A stretch of 64,000 nucleotides of DNA from Pseudobdellovibrio exovorus JSS (GTDB lineage: Bacteria; Bdellovibrionota; Bdellovibrionia; Bdellovibrionales; Bdellovibrionaceae). The notes beneath the pieces were generated by a model. The model searched no databases. It had not been told where the DNA came from and worked only from the letters and a program-made list of their open reading frames with translations. Position 1 is the first letter of the stretch. Every line of letters begins with the position of its first letter. Below, piece by piece: positions 54,140-63,416 of this stretch. Made by a program: the position numbers and the translations under genes. The stretch covers positions 2,401,563-2,465,562 of the forward strand of contig NC_020813.1 in NCBI RefSeq assembly GCF_000348725.1. The letters run 5' to 3'.

Positions 54140-54668
54140 TTAATTAATCAACAGTAATATCAAATACTTATGATCATAAACACTTAATATTGTTTTTATA
54201 CATTTGTAAATAATACAATAAATTTATATGGCTGGATTAAAGGCCGCTTCAAGAGTTAGTCCCTACCAACCCTTATTTTAAATAAAATTAAATTATCTTA
54301 ACCAAAAAGACCCTCAGTTTTTTAAATAAAGGGGAGAATGCCTTTTTAATAGCTTCATCAAGCAACCCGTAAGCTCTTCTGCTCATTCTTTTTGAGATTA
54401 ACTAAATCAGAACAACTCGCAATCTAGGATATTTTTTATACTTCAAAAACAACTGACTCAATAGATTCCAGCGCGGGCTCTACAAAAGAAAGCTTTGTTG
54501 AGCTACCATATCAAACGATGACTCTCTACCAATGAAAAGTGTAGGAAAACTCTATGCTTCTTAAAAAGAAAAGACACGAAGGATTTGGACTCTGAACTAA
54601 GTTCTACCACACGAATCTTCTCCTTATTTAGTATACAAAGTAGCAACATATATAAGATATTACGCTTC
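54140..54668. other. AT-rich intergenic region before the nuclease gene
   Basis: No convincing gene. The open frame before 54669 and a minus-strand frame across it show no family sequence. Confidence 0.4.
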
Positions 54669-55733
54669 ATGAAACAGCCAGAAACTATGTCATCAGAACT
54701 CATTAAAAGAGTTGAAAAAATGATTAGGGCCAAAAAAGAGACCAAAAGTGATTTTGTTGAAAACTTTGGCCACATCAATCCTCCAATGGCAATTAGATCA
54801 GAAAACAATGATGTGATATTTGCTTTAGATGGCAAAGTATATCTTCGCACAAACGGCAGCAGCTATAATTTTGCAAATATAATACATGATAATGCATTGA
54901 TAGCTTTAGGAATAGATTTCTTTAAACAAGGACTCACAAAACCGTTCGAGAAGTTACATCCAATTATTCAGTGGTTTAGCTCTGTTCATAGTTTTGACGA
55001 TAATATTATTAAACCTATACACCTTGGACACAGAGACGCATGGTACCGCTTGGCGTACGATCTGTACACAATCAGAGATAATGCTACATTAAAAGAACAG
55101 CTTAAAAAACGACTTATTAACCCTTTAACTTTTCAGGGCGCAAGGCATGAACTAAGGGTAGCTGCCATTTGCGTTGCCGCTGGATTTAATTTGGATTTTC
55201 AAGATGAATCTGATGGAAACTCTACACATCCAGAATTTATAGCTGCAGACAAGTTTTCATCTAACAAAATTGCTGTTGAAGCTAAAAGCCGCCATAGAAA
55301 CGGTATTCTTGGATTTACAGAAGGAAAAATAGAAGAGCATGGTAATAGCGTCAAAGCCAAGTCGCTTGTCACTAAAGCTTATAAAAAGGCTTCAGAAATT
55401 CCATATTACATTTTTGTGGATGTGAATCTCCCGCCTTACAAAGACGAGCAACAGTTTAAGACTTGGATTAAAGAGCTGGAGGACTCTATGATAGATTTAG
55501 CAGCAGCGGGGTATACTAACCCATGTCCTGCGAATGCTATATTTTTTTGTAATGATCCTTCTCACCATGTTACAGATAGGGCGTTAAACAGTGACACCAA
55601 CGCTCTTTGGATTAAGCACTTCATTGCAGAGTTACCAAAAACACCTCATCCTTCAGAGAAAGTTGTAGAACGTATAATGAAAGCTTTTACTCAAAGAGTT
55701 AGATTGCCCGAAGAAATAGACTTTAAATTTTAA
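54669..55733 (+). CDS. Putative PD-(D/E)xK nuclease-like protein
   Basis: About 354 residues from ATG 54669. FQGARHELRVAAICVAAGFNLDFQDE, then PEFIAADKFSSNKIAVEAKSRHR, gives the pattern Glu ... Glu/Asp ... E-A-K of restriction-type nucleases. The N-terminal 150 residues are helical and unrelated to known families. No methyltransferase partner. A phage-defence effector is plausible (inference). The start is uncertain, since several ATGs lie close together. Confidence 0.6.
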   Translation: MKQPETMSSELIKRVEKMIRAKKETKSDFVENFGHINPPMAIRSENNDVIFALDGKVYLRTNGSSYNFANIIHDNALIALGIDFFKQGLTKPFEKLHPIIQWFSSVHSFDDNIIKPIHLGHRDAWYRLAYDLYTIRDNATLKEQLKKRLINPLTFQGARHELRVAAICVAAGFNLDFQDESDGNSTHPEFIAADKFSSNKIAVEAKSRHRNGILGFTEGKIEEHGNSVKAKSLVTKAYKKASEIPYYIFVDVNLPPYKDEQQFKTWIKELEDSMIDLAAAGYTNPCPANAIFFCNDPSHHVTDRALNSDTNALWIKHFIAELPKTPHPSEKVVERIMKAFTQRVRLPEEIDFKF

Positions 55734-55839
55734 CTTACACATCTAACCAGCCTTCATTCTGACTTAACCTTTTTAACCCTATACTTTATTGGGCTCATTT
55801 CGAATTAATTTTAGGTATTTTGAATACAAATTGCTGGGG

Positions 55840-56826
55840 TTACTTCTTAGACTTCCTTTTAAGAATTTCTACGATTTTCGCATCTTCGGGTCCAAGTTGC
55901 TGAGGCTCTGGCTCAGGGAAACTATTATCTTTGGAGACATCAAACTCCTCATGTTTAGATACAAAATATGTTTTATTCTGTTTTTTGCCCAAATCCCTCG
56001 ACAAAAGATAATCTAGCAAATCAGTTTTTTTCGCTTTTGATAATTCACTACATACTTTTTTTTCGAACTGAGTAGTCTGGTCAACAAATTGTTTTGGAGT
56101 AACTTTCAGTTCAATTCCAAATCTATTTAAATCCGCTGCTATACTCCTAGTAATCACACCTGTGCTTTTACTGGTATAATATGACAGTATTAACAATGAT
56201 CTCTGAGCATATGCCCTACGAGTTCTATTCAGTTCAATATGACGCTCAATTTTTTGAATATTGCTTTTAATGTTACTCTTCATATTGTTTAAAAGCTTTA
56301 AAATTTCGATTGGAGGATTTTTCATGCAGCTGTAGACTTTCTCTATCGCATCAACACAAGACTTCTCTATTCTTTCTACATCTACCTTATTAAAACTAGG
56401 ATATGCATCTCCCCCTAGAGACTTCCCTCTAGATGTTGTACCCAGCCCAGAAACATACCCATAGACAAAGTAATCAATAATATTAACAACACAATCTAAT
56501 AAATCTAATGTTGAGTGTTCATCTGGGTTAAACAGACTACTTATTTTTTGTGTGGCTTTATAACTGTAGATTATTGGAAAGACTTCTTTAAGTACAGAGG
56601 TCCAAATTTCATCAGCATTCGCTTTTGAAAGAGATACGACACTCCCCTCTTCTACTTTTATATTAAATGGATAGCAATCATGCTCTAGTGGGTTATGAGA
56701 ACGAAACCCATATTCCGTCAGAAGCTCTTTCATAGGCTTAGTAAGCTCTGATTCTGTATTTATTTGTGAAAGTTCTTTGCACAAATCTCTAAATATCTTT
56801 TCGCTTTTGTCTTTGTCAGTATCCAT
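55840..56826 (-). CDS. Protein of unknown function on element B
   Basis: About 328 residues, mostly helical and charged, with no signal peptide or membrane segment and an acidic Pro/Gln stretch near the end (FPEPEPQQLGPED). RNSNK-like catalytic signatures are not seen. It converges on the nuclease gene and diverges from the helicase gene, the usual place for accessory cargo. Abortive-infection type function is possible but unproven. A TTG nine codons earlier is an alternative start. Confidence 0.55.
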   Translation of the reverse strand: MDTDKDKSEKIFRDLCKELSQINTESELTKPMKELLTEYGFRSHNPLEHDCYPFNIKVEEGSVVSLSKANADEIWTSVLKEVFPIIYSYKATQKISSLFNPDEHSTLDLLDCVVNIIDYFVYGYVSGLGTTSRGKSLGGDAYPSFNKVDVERIEKSCVDAIEKVYSCMKNPPIEILKLLNNMKSNIKSNIQKIERHIELNRTRRAYAQRSLLILSYYTSKSTGVITRSIAADLNRFGIELKVTPKQFVDQTTQFEKKVCSELSKAKKTDLLDYLLSRDLGKKQNKTYFVSKHEEFDVSKDNSFPEPEPQQLGPEDAKIVEILKRKSKK

Positions 56827-56923
56827 GCCCAGAGAGTTATCTCGAAATAACAAAGAAAGAGAGTAGATATGATGAAATCACTTAAGATAATGGCATTTTA
56901 CGAAAAAATTTCAGGAGTAACAA

Positions 56924-58297
56924 ATGAGCAATAAATCAAAACCCGCCAGATTTGTAGTCGACAGCTTTTTAAGTAGCGAATTTTTCAATAAAACAGCTCA
57001 AGCCCCTGAGCTAATATATAACAGTGGACGTTTTTATCAGTGGAAAAATGGCTGTTATTACGAAACAACAGAGGAAAATATCAAAACAGCCTTTACGCAT
57101 TGGGCTTATAAGCAAAAGAACTTTGATAATACAAAGAGAAATGCAGACGAGGCTCTTCACCATATTAAAACCAAATGCCAAGTTCCAAATCTTACAAAAA
57201 ATACTTTTTTAAATAAGACCAGCGGTTATTATCTGGCTTTTCAAAATGGTATTGTTGATATGGACCAAGCTATTAACTCATTTTTTGAAGCTGATGTACT
57301 TCCTCACACCCCTATATTTTTTAACGTAGCCCAAATTCCTTACTCCTATGTAGAAAAATCAGAGTGTCCAATTTGGCATAAAATTATCACTCAGATACTG
57401 CCAAATCCAATAGACAGACAACTACTTCAAGAGTGGATTGGGTATCATTTTATACCCGGTCTTTCATTTTCCAAAATGATGTTTTTTGAAGGTCATGGAG
57501 CAAATGGCAAAAGTGTCGTGTTGTTAGTTTTACGTTTACTGCTCGGGGCAGAAAATGTTTCATCTATACCTCTTAGCGCCTTTGAACCTGATAAGACTTT
57601 TAAATTAGCATCTACGGATGGAAAACTCGCCAACATTTGTGAAGAAGGTGGGCAAGTAAATAGAAGAGTAGAGGAAGCTCTGAAACAATATGTAAATGGC
57701 GGCACATTTACAGTCGAAAGAAAGTTCAAAGATCCTTTTCAAATGAATCCATCAGCCAAGATAACTGTAGCAACTAATGACTTTCCGCAATTTAACGAAA
57801 AGACTGACGGCATCTGGAGACGGATTTTGTATATCAAATTTGGAGTAACCATTAACCCCAAAGATCAAAAAAGAGAATATCTAGAGCAAGATTTTTGGCT
57901 TAAATCTGGTGAACTTGAAGGAATTTTAAACTGGGCCTTAGAAGGCGCCAGCAGACTTACATCAAACAACTCTTTTACATCTTCAGAACGTAAAAAAGAA
58001 GAACTGTTACGCCTAAAAATGAATTCAAACTCAATCCGCTTATGGATTGCTGACAGATTTGAGTCTATTCCTAACTTTACTCAGCCCACAGAAATTATTT
58101 TGAAAACTCTAAAGATGGATATAGAAAGTGGCCTTGTCCCAAGAGTAAAGTATCCTGACCTGTTTCAAGAAATTGAATCCCAGTTCAAAAATGCCAAACG
58201 TCCGTCAAATGCTATTATGTATCAAGGCAAACGAACGCGCGTAATTATTGGAGTGAAATTCAATCCGACACACTCAACACAGGAAAATACTAATTAA
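56924..58297 (+). CDS. P4-family DNA helicase (D5-type, primase C-terminal part)
   Basis: A 457-residue SF3-like helicase of phages and plasmids. A D5_N domain at about 20-150 is followed by the ATPase: GHGANGKSVVLLVLR (Walker A, about 190-197), LANICEEGG (Walker B), VTVATNDFPQF-like sensor 1 and IWRRILYIKF (Arg finger). No toprim or AEP primase domain is present, so priming must come from the host. AGGAG precedes ATG 56924. Confidence 0.88.
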   Translation: MSNKSKPARFVVDSFLSSEFFNKTAQAPELIYNSGRFYQWKNGCYYETTEENIKTAFTHWAYKQKNFDNTKRNADEALHHIKTKCQVPNLTKNTFLNKTSGYYLAFQNGIVDMDQAINSFFEADVLPHTPIFFNVAQIPYSYVEKSECPIWHKIITQILPNPIDRQLLQEWIGYHFIPGLSFSKMMFFEGHGANGKSVVLLVLRLLLGAENVSSIPLSAFEPDKTFKLASTDGKLANICEEGGQVNRRVEEALKQYVNGGTFTVERKFKDPFQMNPSAKITVATNDFPQFNEKTDGIWRRILYIKFGVTINPKDQKREYLEQDFWLKSGELEGILNWALEGASRLTSNNSFTSSERKKEELLRLKMNSNSIRLWIADRFESIPNFTQPTEIILKTLKMDIESGLVPRVKYPDLFQEIESQFKNAKRPSNAIMYQGKRTRVIIGVKFNPTHSTQENTN

Positions 58298-58397
58298 ACT
58301 TACTAATTGGTGATCTATAAAAGATTAAGTCGAAATCGACTGTGTCGACAGTGCAACACCATTTAGTAAGCTTTATTTCATTTAGGGGAACTTTTTT

Positions 58398-58646
58398 ATG
58401 GCAAAAGGGCTTTTTATTGCAAAACCATCTGACCCAGTGTTATCAGAGAACCCAAGTTCTTTGACAGATGAATGGTTAGATAGTTATGAAGCAGCTCAAT
58501 TTTTAAAGGTATCTGTGGCTATGTTGCGAAACATGGCCAGTAATGGCCAAATTCCATTTTACAAACTTGGCCGACGAAACAGATACAAACGAACCGAATT
58601 GAACGCTCTCTTATTGAAAAATAAAAGAGGGCTACATGAGCATTAA
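58398..58646 (+). CDS. Excisionase-like MerR/AlpA-type DNA-binding protein
   Basis: An 82-residue protein with LDSYEAAQFLKVSVAMLRNMASNGQIPFYKLGRRNRYKRTEL, the winged HTH of the excisionase (HTH_17) family. It overlaps the integrase start by 11 bases, so they are made together. The AAGTCGAAATCGACTGTG region just upstream carries small palindromes that may be binding sites. Confidence 0.85.
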   Translation: MAKGLFIAKPSDPVLSENPSSLTDEWLDSYEAAQFLKVSVAMLRNMASNGQIPFYKLGRRNRYKRTELNALLLKNKRGLHEH

Positions 58647-59733
58647 ATTTGATGAGACCACAAAGACCTATTCTGTTTCCTATGCGAAAAGGCATCCGAT
58701 CACACGGCAGCCGTTACAGCTTAAACGAACTCGCATAAAGACAAAGATTGAAGCTCAGCGCGTTTATACAGAGTTAGTGATCAAAGTTAACGAGAAGATC
58801 AAACAGAAGATAATGCCCACTTGGGCAAAGCATCTGGAAAACTACTTAGTCCGACTGAAGACATCCGACTTAATGAACACCACGATTCACTCCCGAGAAA
58901 AGGTCTTAAGGTGTCATACACTTGAACTTTGGGGCAATAGTTTCGTAGACGAAATCACAACGGACGATGTGCTACGCCTAGTCCGTGAAGGTTTAGGTAA
59001 AAGCGCTGAATCTCATAAAAAGTATATCTTGAACTGCATACGTTCAGTTTTTCAGAGTGCATACGATCAAGGGTTGATTCTTAGGAATCCCACCCCACAA
59101 CTTAAGTTCAAAGTGAACGACAAGATTAAGTCTGTCCTCAGTGAAGAGCAAATCGTTGTGCTACTTAGAAAAGCCCAAGAAGTAAAGTGGGATTGGTACC
59201 CGCATTATGCAATGGCCCTATTTACGGGTATGCGAAACGGCGAACTCTATGCGCTCACTTGGGACAAGGTGAATCTTGAGCTACGACAAATCAAAGTGGA
59301 CTGCTCTTGGAATAACAAAAATGGCTTTAAATCGACAAAGTCAGGTGACGACCGCATAGTAGAAATACCTTTGCCACTTATGCCCCTACTTCAAGAGCTA
59401 AAGCTGCAATCAGCGGATAGTCTTTTTGTGCTTCCCCGTCTGCAAAAGTGGGACAAAGGGGAACAAGCCCGAGAACTACGAATGTTTTTAGTATCTATTG
59501 GCTTACCACGGATTAGGTTTCACGATCTAAGAGCAAGCTGGGCCACTATGCTGCTAGCAAAAGGTGTTCCCCCAAGTCAGGTTATGGCAATGGGGGGCTG
59601 GAAGGACATGGACACCATGATGATCTATATGCGTAAAGCAGGAATCGACATCAAGGGGGCCACTAAGGTTTTAGATGGACTCGAAACACATGGTGTAGAA
59701 ATGGGCAAATTGGTTGAATTTAAAGCTAATTAA
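58636..59733 (+). CDS. Tyrosine recombinase (integrase) of element B
   Basis: A 365-residue integrase with an Arm-DNA-binding N-terminus, a core-binding domain (about 55-150), and the catalytic domain: LFTGMRNGELYALTW (Arg), RFHDLRASWATMLLAKG (HxxR), GGWKDMDTMMIYMRKAG (Trp in place of the second His; nucleophilic Tyr). Its stop lies about 80 bases before att copy 3. Little similarity is apparent to the element A integrase beyond the motifs. Confidence 0.92.
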   Translation: MSIKFDETTKTYSVSYAKRHPITRQPLQLKRTRIKTKIEAQRVYTELVIKVNEKIKQKIMPTWAKHLENYLVRLKTSDLMNTTIHSREKVLRCHTLELWGNSFVDEITTDDVLRLVREGLGKSAESHKKYILNCIRSVFQSAYDQGLILRNPTPQLKFKVNDKIKSVLSEEQIVVLLRKAQEVKWDWYPHYAMALFTGMRNGELYALTWDKVNLELRQIKVDCSWNNKNGFKSTKSGDDRIVEIPLPLMPLLQELKLQSADSLFVLPRLQKWDKGEQARELRMFLVSIGLPRIRFHDLRASWATMLLAKGVPPSQVMAMGGWKDMDTMMIYMRKAGIDIKGATKVLDGLETHGVEMGKLVEFKAN

Positions 59734-59814
59734 ATGGCATTTAAGGTCCATGTAAGAGGCGGTAAGCGGCTAAATTGTAAATTACTGAAATCACGGTGAT
59801 TTTTTAATCGACAC

Positions 59815-59832
59815 CCTCTCCGCCAAATTCGT
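59815..59832 (+). repeat. Attachment site copy 3 (B/C junction)
   Basis: CCTCTCCGCCAAATTCGT, identical over 18 bases to copy 2, including the tRNA-Ser end CTCTCCGCCA. Confidence 0.8.
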
Positions 59833-59906
59833 TCGTATTCAGGGTCAGAAAAATCAAAAACTAAAAACAAATAATAATAACAGGTTAGGCTTGATGAGCT
59901 GAGCAG

Positions 59907-59979
59907 GTTCGCTTTCGATATCCCGCAATTTCCTGCAAAATAACGGTAGTTGTAGTGGATTTGTAGTTGGTCATGTAGT
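59907..59979 (+). repeat. Arm-type repeats at the left end of island C
   Basis: GTTCGCTTTCG at 59907, then TTGTAGT at 59950, TTGTAGT at 59961 and ATGTAGT at 59973: the same order and the same 11 and 12 base steps as at 50582-50656. Confidence 0.6.
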
Positions 59980-59993
59980 TTGCGCTTCTATTA

Positions 59994-61112
59994 TTAATGC
60001 TGGAGTAAAATAAGCTCTTTCTGTCTATCATAGATACTTCCAAGACGATTTAGAAAAGCCTTACATCTTGTATTTGAAATATCTGTGAGAATACCTATCA
60101 ACCGAAGGTTTTCCTTACCCACTTCACTCAAAGATGAATAAAATAATTCCAAATCTTTAACACTGTTAAGCCTCATAAAAGTAAACAGCTTACCCAATAT
60201 ACCGACAACAACATCAGAAACTTGAATACCCACTTCGTCTTTAGAATCCTTGAATGAAAAACTATCTTTAACTTCTTTATGAATAAGTGGAGAATTTTTA
60301 ATCTTTTCTATAAGAACTGGTTCAACATCAAAACAATGATATGATTTTTCAAACCGAATTATTCTATTTATATAAAATGCTGCGAACCCATCAATTAGAC
60401 TTTTACCTTTTTGACCTTGAATAAACTCCATTTTTTCCTGTTTTTTAGCCATCTGAATTACACCTTTAAGCATCATATGATTAAAGTGTTCCTCAGTCGA
60501 CTCACCTTCATAATCGTGATTTTCGACTAATTCTAAAATTTTCTCAACGAACTTGGGCAACACCTCCGGAGGAATATCCGGATAGTTAAATTTACCTAGC
60601 AAATAAATCGTATAATCAAAATGAGTTACCAATACAGCATTTAGCTCAGCCTTTAACATAAAATGATCTGGAAAAAGATCTCGATTTTCAACTAAAACCG
60701 AATCAATTATATCTGTTATAGACCAATAAATTGGGTCTGTATCAGAATAATGAATATAGACTTTATGTTCATAAAGCCACTTTAAAAATCCGTTTAATTT
60801 TTTTGAAGAAATTGCTTCTTCAAAATTACCTTTTGCGATATTTTTAGTTTTAATCTCTTCAATGTTTTTATGTAACTTTAGTCTTTGTCTTAGTTCGAGT
60901 ATATCGAATGGTTTACTTTTTTCGTCACAAACAATCCCACCCAATACGAAATTCGATACTGTCGGCACATTTAAAGTATTATCGTCTGTAACGTATAACT
61001 TTCTTGTATTATTTGTTTCGTCATAAAAAAATATATACTCATCATCTAAGTTATTCAGTCCATGCATTTCAGCATCTATGTGAAGCATTCTTTTCAAATT
61101 GGCTTTATTCAT
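59994..61112 (-). CDS. DUF3800-like protein in the Septu-like operon
   Basis: A 372-residue protein. YIFFYDETNNTRKLY gives the D-E motif of DUF3800, and DEVGIQVSDVVVGILGKLF its late Asp motif. The family has a predicted RNase H-like fold. It lies downstream of ptuB on the same strand. A nuclease or auxiliary role in defence is inferred from fold and position. Confidence 0.7.
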   Translation of the reverse strand: MNKANLKRMLHIDAEMHGLNNLDDEYIFFYDETNNTRKLYVTDDNTLNVPTVSNFVLGGIVCDEKSKPFDILELRQRLKLHKNIEEIKTKNIAKGNFEEAISSKKLNGFLKWLYEHKVYIHYSDTDPIYWSITDIIDSVLVENRDLFPDHFMLKAELNAVLVTHFDYTIYLLGKFNYPDIPPEVLPKFVEKILELVENHDYEGESTEEHFNHMMLKGVIQMAKKQEKMEFIQGQKGKSLIDGFAAFYINRIIRFEKSYHCFDVEPVLIEKIKNSPLIHKEVKDSFSFKDSKDEVGIQVSDVVVGILGKLFTFMRLNSVKDLELFYSSLSEVGKENLRLIGILTDISNTRCKAFLNRLGSIYDRQKELILLQH

Positions 61113-61143
61113 GCAAACTTTTTACCTACCATTTAGGGGCGGT

Positions 61144-61284
61144 TTAATATATCTCACAACATTGAGTGTCGTAGCGTATGTCAATATAAACTTCTAACAA
61201 CTTACCAGAAATTGAATCGTCTGTTAGCTTCAGCACTATATATTTTTTATATTCTTCTTCAAAGCAACTCAGCGATAATTTCAT
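61144..61284 (-). CDS. Possible small ORF between ptuB-like and DUF3800 genes
   Basis: From ATG 61284 it would encode 46 residues (MKLSLSCFEEEYKKYIVLKL); an ATG at 61350 would give 68. It overlaps the end of the HNH gene by 26 bases in another frame and fills the gap before the DUF3800 gene. No family recognised. It may be a small subunit or chance. Confidence 0.35.
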   Translation of the reverse strand: MKLSLSCFEEEYKKYIVLKLTDDSISGKLLEVYIDIRYDTQCCEIY

Positions 61285-61903
61285 CAATTCCTGCCAGCGC
61301 TTCTTCTGGAGACTTCGCAGATAATTTATATATTTTTTCTTCCATTCCACCTGCAGAGTTTTTGAATTCAGCAGTAATTTTATTAGCCATCAACCCGAAT
61401 CTGCGCAAATTGCATATTTCTATTAATTTTATCCCTTTGCTACTTTGATTTACTTCAATCGGATAAAAATCTAAAAAAAAACTCACATGCTCATCAAAAT
61501 TATCATAGTGAGGGTGAGGAATGAGAAATCTTACGGATCGGTGCGGGTATCTTGATAAAGATTTTTCGGTCCTTTCATTGTGGTACACATACTTAGCACT
61601 TTTGGCTGAGTTACAATCTCGGCACGAAAGTGCTAAGTTTTTTAAAGCAAAACAGAATTTTTCATTGTTGTCGCGAGCAATAACATGCTCTATGTGCGTA
61701 AGCCGGGTCTCTTTAGACAACTCCTGCTTACAATAAACACAGAGATTCTCTTGCTCTACATACAAATGGCTTTTTAAGTTTTTTTTTAAATCTTGGAAGG
61801 TATGGGTATCCCAGGAATCTTTTTTTTTCGATTCAGGCAATTTCAATAATTCTTTTTCAGAATTGCTTAGTGTATATAAATTTTCAATTCTGTTTTTGCC
61901 CAT
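61259..61903 (-). CDS. ptuB: HNH endonuclease, PtuB-like (Septu)
   Basis: A 214-residue HNH nuclease of the TIGR02646/retron-HNH type. ENLCVYCKQEL and LSCRDCNSAK supply the two zinc Cys pairs, and THIEHVIAR with the following Asn-Asn the HNH active site. The start overlaps the ATPase gene by 20 bases. In Septu systems PtuB is the DNA-cutting partner of PtuA. Confidence 0.8.
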   Translation of the reverse strand: MGKNRIENLYTLSNSEKELLKLPESKKKDSWDTHTFQDLKKNLKSHLYVEQENLCVYCKQELSKETRLTHIEHVIARDNNEKFCFALKNLALSCRDCNSAKSAKYVYHNERTEKSLSRYPHRSVRFLIPHPHYDNFDEHVSFFLDFYPIEVNQSSKGIKLIEICNLRRFGLMANKITAEFKNSAGGMEEKIYKLSAKSPEEALAGIDEIIAELL

Positions 61904-63416
61904 CTATAGCCTTCGATATTTTTTGAACTAGTAAATATATCGGATCACTCGTATTAAGTTTTTTAGTCAGATCCAAAAGCTCATCAATGTTACTTCTATC
62001 GCTGGAAGTCCATATTCCTTTATGATCTTTTAACGATTGAAAAATCTTTCCAACTTTATCGTTTAAATAATAGTTTCTAGATGTTGCCATATTGAATGTA
62101 TTTAATATAATTTCTTCAACCGAAAGTCCGTATGTCTCACCTTTATATTGTCTAACTAAAATTTTACCATTCTTTTTTTCCATTCTAAGAATATTGGCCT
62201 CATCTGATTTTACATCCGAAATAATAAACGGCGAATGTGTCACGACTAAATAATGTAGGCCTCTAAATTTAGATAAGATCTGATCCAAATTGTCCACGAG
62301 CCTAGTTTGCCACTCTGGATGCAAGCTTATTTCTGGCTCATCAATTAAAACTAATGCGTCGTCCTCTACCACTCCAAGTAAAGCCATAAATGTTGCCAGC
62401 TGTTGAAGCTCACCACTGCTTGCTTCACGATAATTTACGGCCTTTCCATTTTTATATAAAATAAGATCCTGTAACCTAATTATCCCTAACTCTTGCAAAA
62501 CTTTAAATTCTTCCATTTCATTATTTAAAGTTTTTCCATTTAACTCAAGATGTCCACCAAGCAAGTCAAACTTCAGCTCACTTCGCCAGTTAATACCTCT
62601 ATCTCGGAACGAGCATTCTATCATTTCAAATAAAGTTTTCGAAATTTTATCTTTTAAAACTTCATCATTGAAATAACCTAACCGCACTAATTCAGAAGTT
62701 CTATAAGAACTTCTTCCATTTATCGCATCCTCTACTATCTGTCGCGCCGTTTTCTTACTTATCTTTTCATCGAAACCTTGCTTATATTTAGTTAATTTAT
62801 GTATTACATATCTTATATCTATATGTGATTGAAAATCTAACGTCTCAAGGAGTCTTTTAATGTTTCTTCTGTAAAAAGTATCGTTCGACCTACTAATAAA
62901 GACTTCAAAAGCATTACGTATATGCATCCCATAAACCAACTGCCCTCGCCGTGAACGTGTTCCAAAGTATTGGTAATATTCGTCGAAGTGGTTCTCAAAA
63001 AATCTTATACGGTCATACTTTAAAGGAAATCTCTCAGAGACGGTATTTGTCGAAACAATAATTTTTGATGGCAACTCTATATTTTCAATCATCACAGGTT
63101 TGTCATTTTTTTTAATTGCAATTATTTCATCTCTACAATCGATCACATATCTATTATTATTAACAGAATAAGATAATTCAAAATCACACCGGTATTTTTG
63201 TTTTGATACTTTATCTAGTACGGCGTTACGCATTTTATCTAGGTTGATAAAAATGTCAGTTAACAAATACAAAAGGGTGGATTTTCCAGAACCGTTTGTT
63301 CCGATAATTATAGTCTTATAATTAATGTACCCAGAATCTCTGTTATCTAAAAAGTCAATAGTGCAGTCACCCAAAATTTCATGTTTTTGAATGACAATTT
63401 TCTCTAACACAAACAT
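61884..63416 (-). CDS. ptuA: AAA ATPase, PtuA-like (Septu)
   Basis: A 510-residue ABC-type/OLD-like ATPase. Walker A is GTNGSGKST (39-47). A central helical insert of about 230 residues is followed by the signature EASSGELQQLATF, Walker B ALVLIDEPEISLHPEWQ, and the H-loop LVVTHSPFIISD. The gene pair with an HNH nuclease is the Septu architecture; retron-associated PtuAB is the alternative, but no reverse transcriptase lies here. Confidence 0.82.
   Translation of the reverse strand: MFVLEKIVIQKHEILGDCTIDFLDNRDSGYINYKTIIIGTNGSGKSTLLYLLTDIFINLDKMRNAVLDKVSKQKYRCDFELSYSVNNNRYVIDCRDEIIAIKKNDKPVMIENIELPSKIIVSTNTVSERFPLKYDRIRFFENHFDEYYQYFGTRSRRGQLVYGMHIRNAFEVFISRSNDTFYRRNIKRLLETLDFQSHIDIRYVIHKLTKYKQGFDEKISKKTARQIVEDAINGRSSYRTSELVRLGYFNDEVLKDKISKTLFEMIECSFRDRGINWRSELKFDLLGGHLELNGKTLNNEMEEFKVLQELGIIRLQDLILYKNGKAVNYREASSGELQQLATFMALLGVVEDDALVLIDEPEISLHPEWQTRLVDNLDQILSKFRGLHYLVVTHSPFIISDVKSDEANILRMEKKNGKILVRQYKGETYGLSVEEIILNTFNMATSRNYYLNDKVGKIFQSLKDHKGIWTSSDRSNIDELLDLTKKLNTSDPIYLLVQKISKAIDGQKQN

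Larger units (their letters stand above)
50467..59825. mobile_element. Integrative element B (about 9.4 kb), phage-satellite-like
   Basis: Bounded by att copies 2 and 3. Gene content is an XRE regulator, a P4-type helicase, an excisionase and an integrase at the right end, as in P4-like satellites and plasmid-like islands. No capsid or conjugation genes. The cargo is a partner-switching trio, a nuclease and an unknown protein. The AT content is higher than in the core. Confidence 0.8.

Noticed and set aside
61884-63416. Retron with PtuAB effector
   Set aside because: No reverse transcriptase or msr/msd-like region adjacent, so a plain Septu-type system is preferred.
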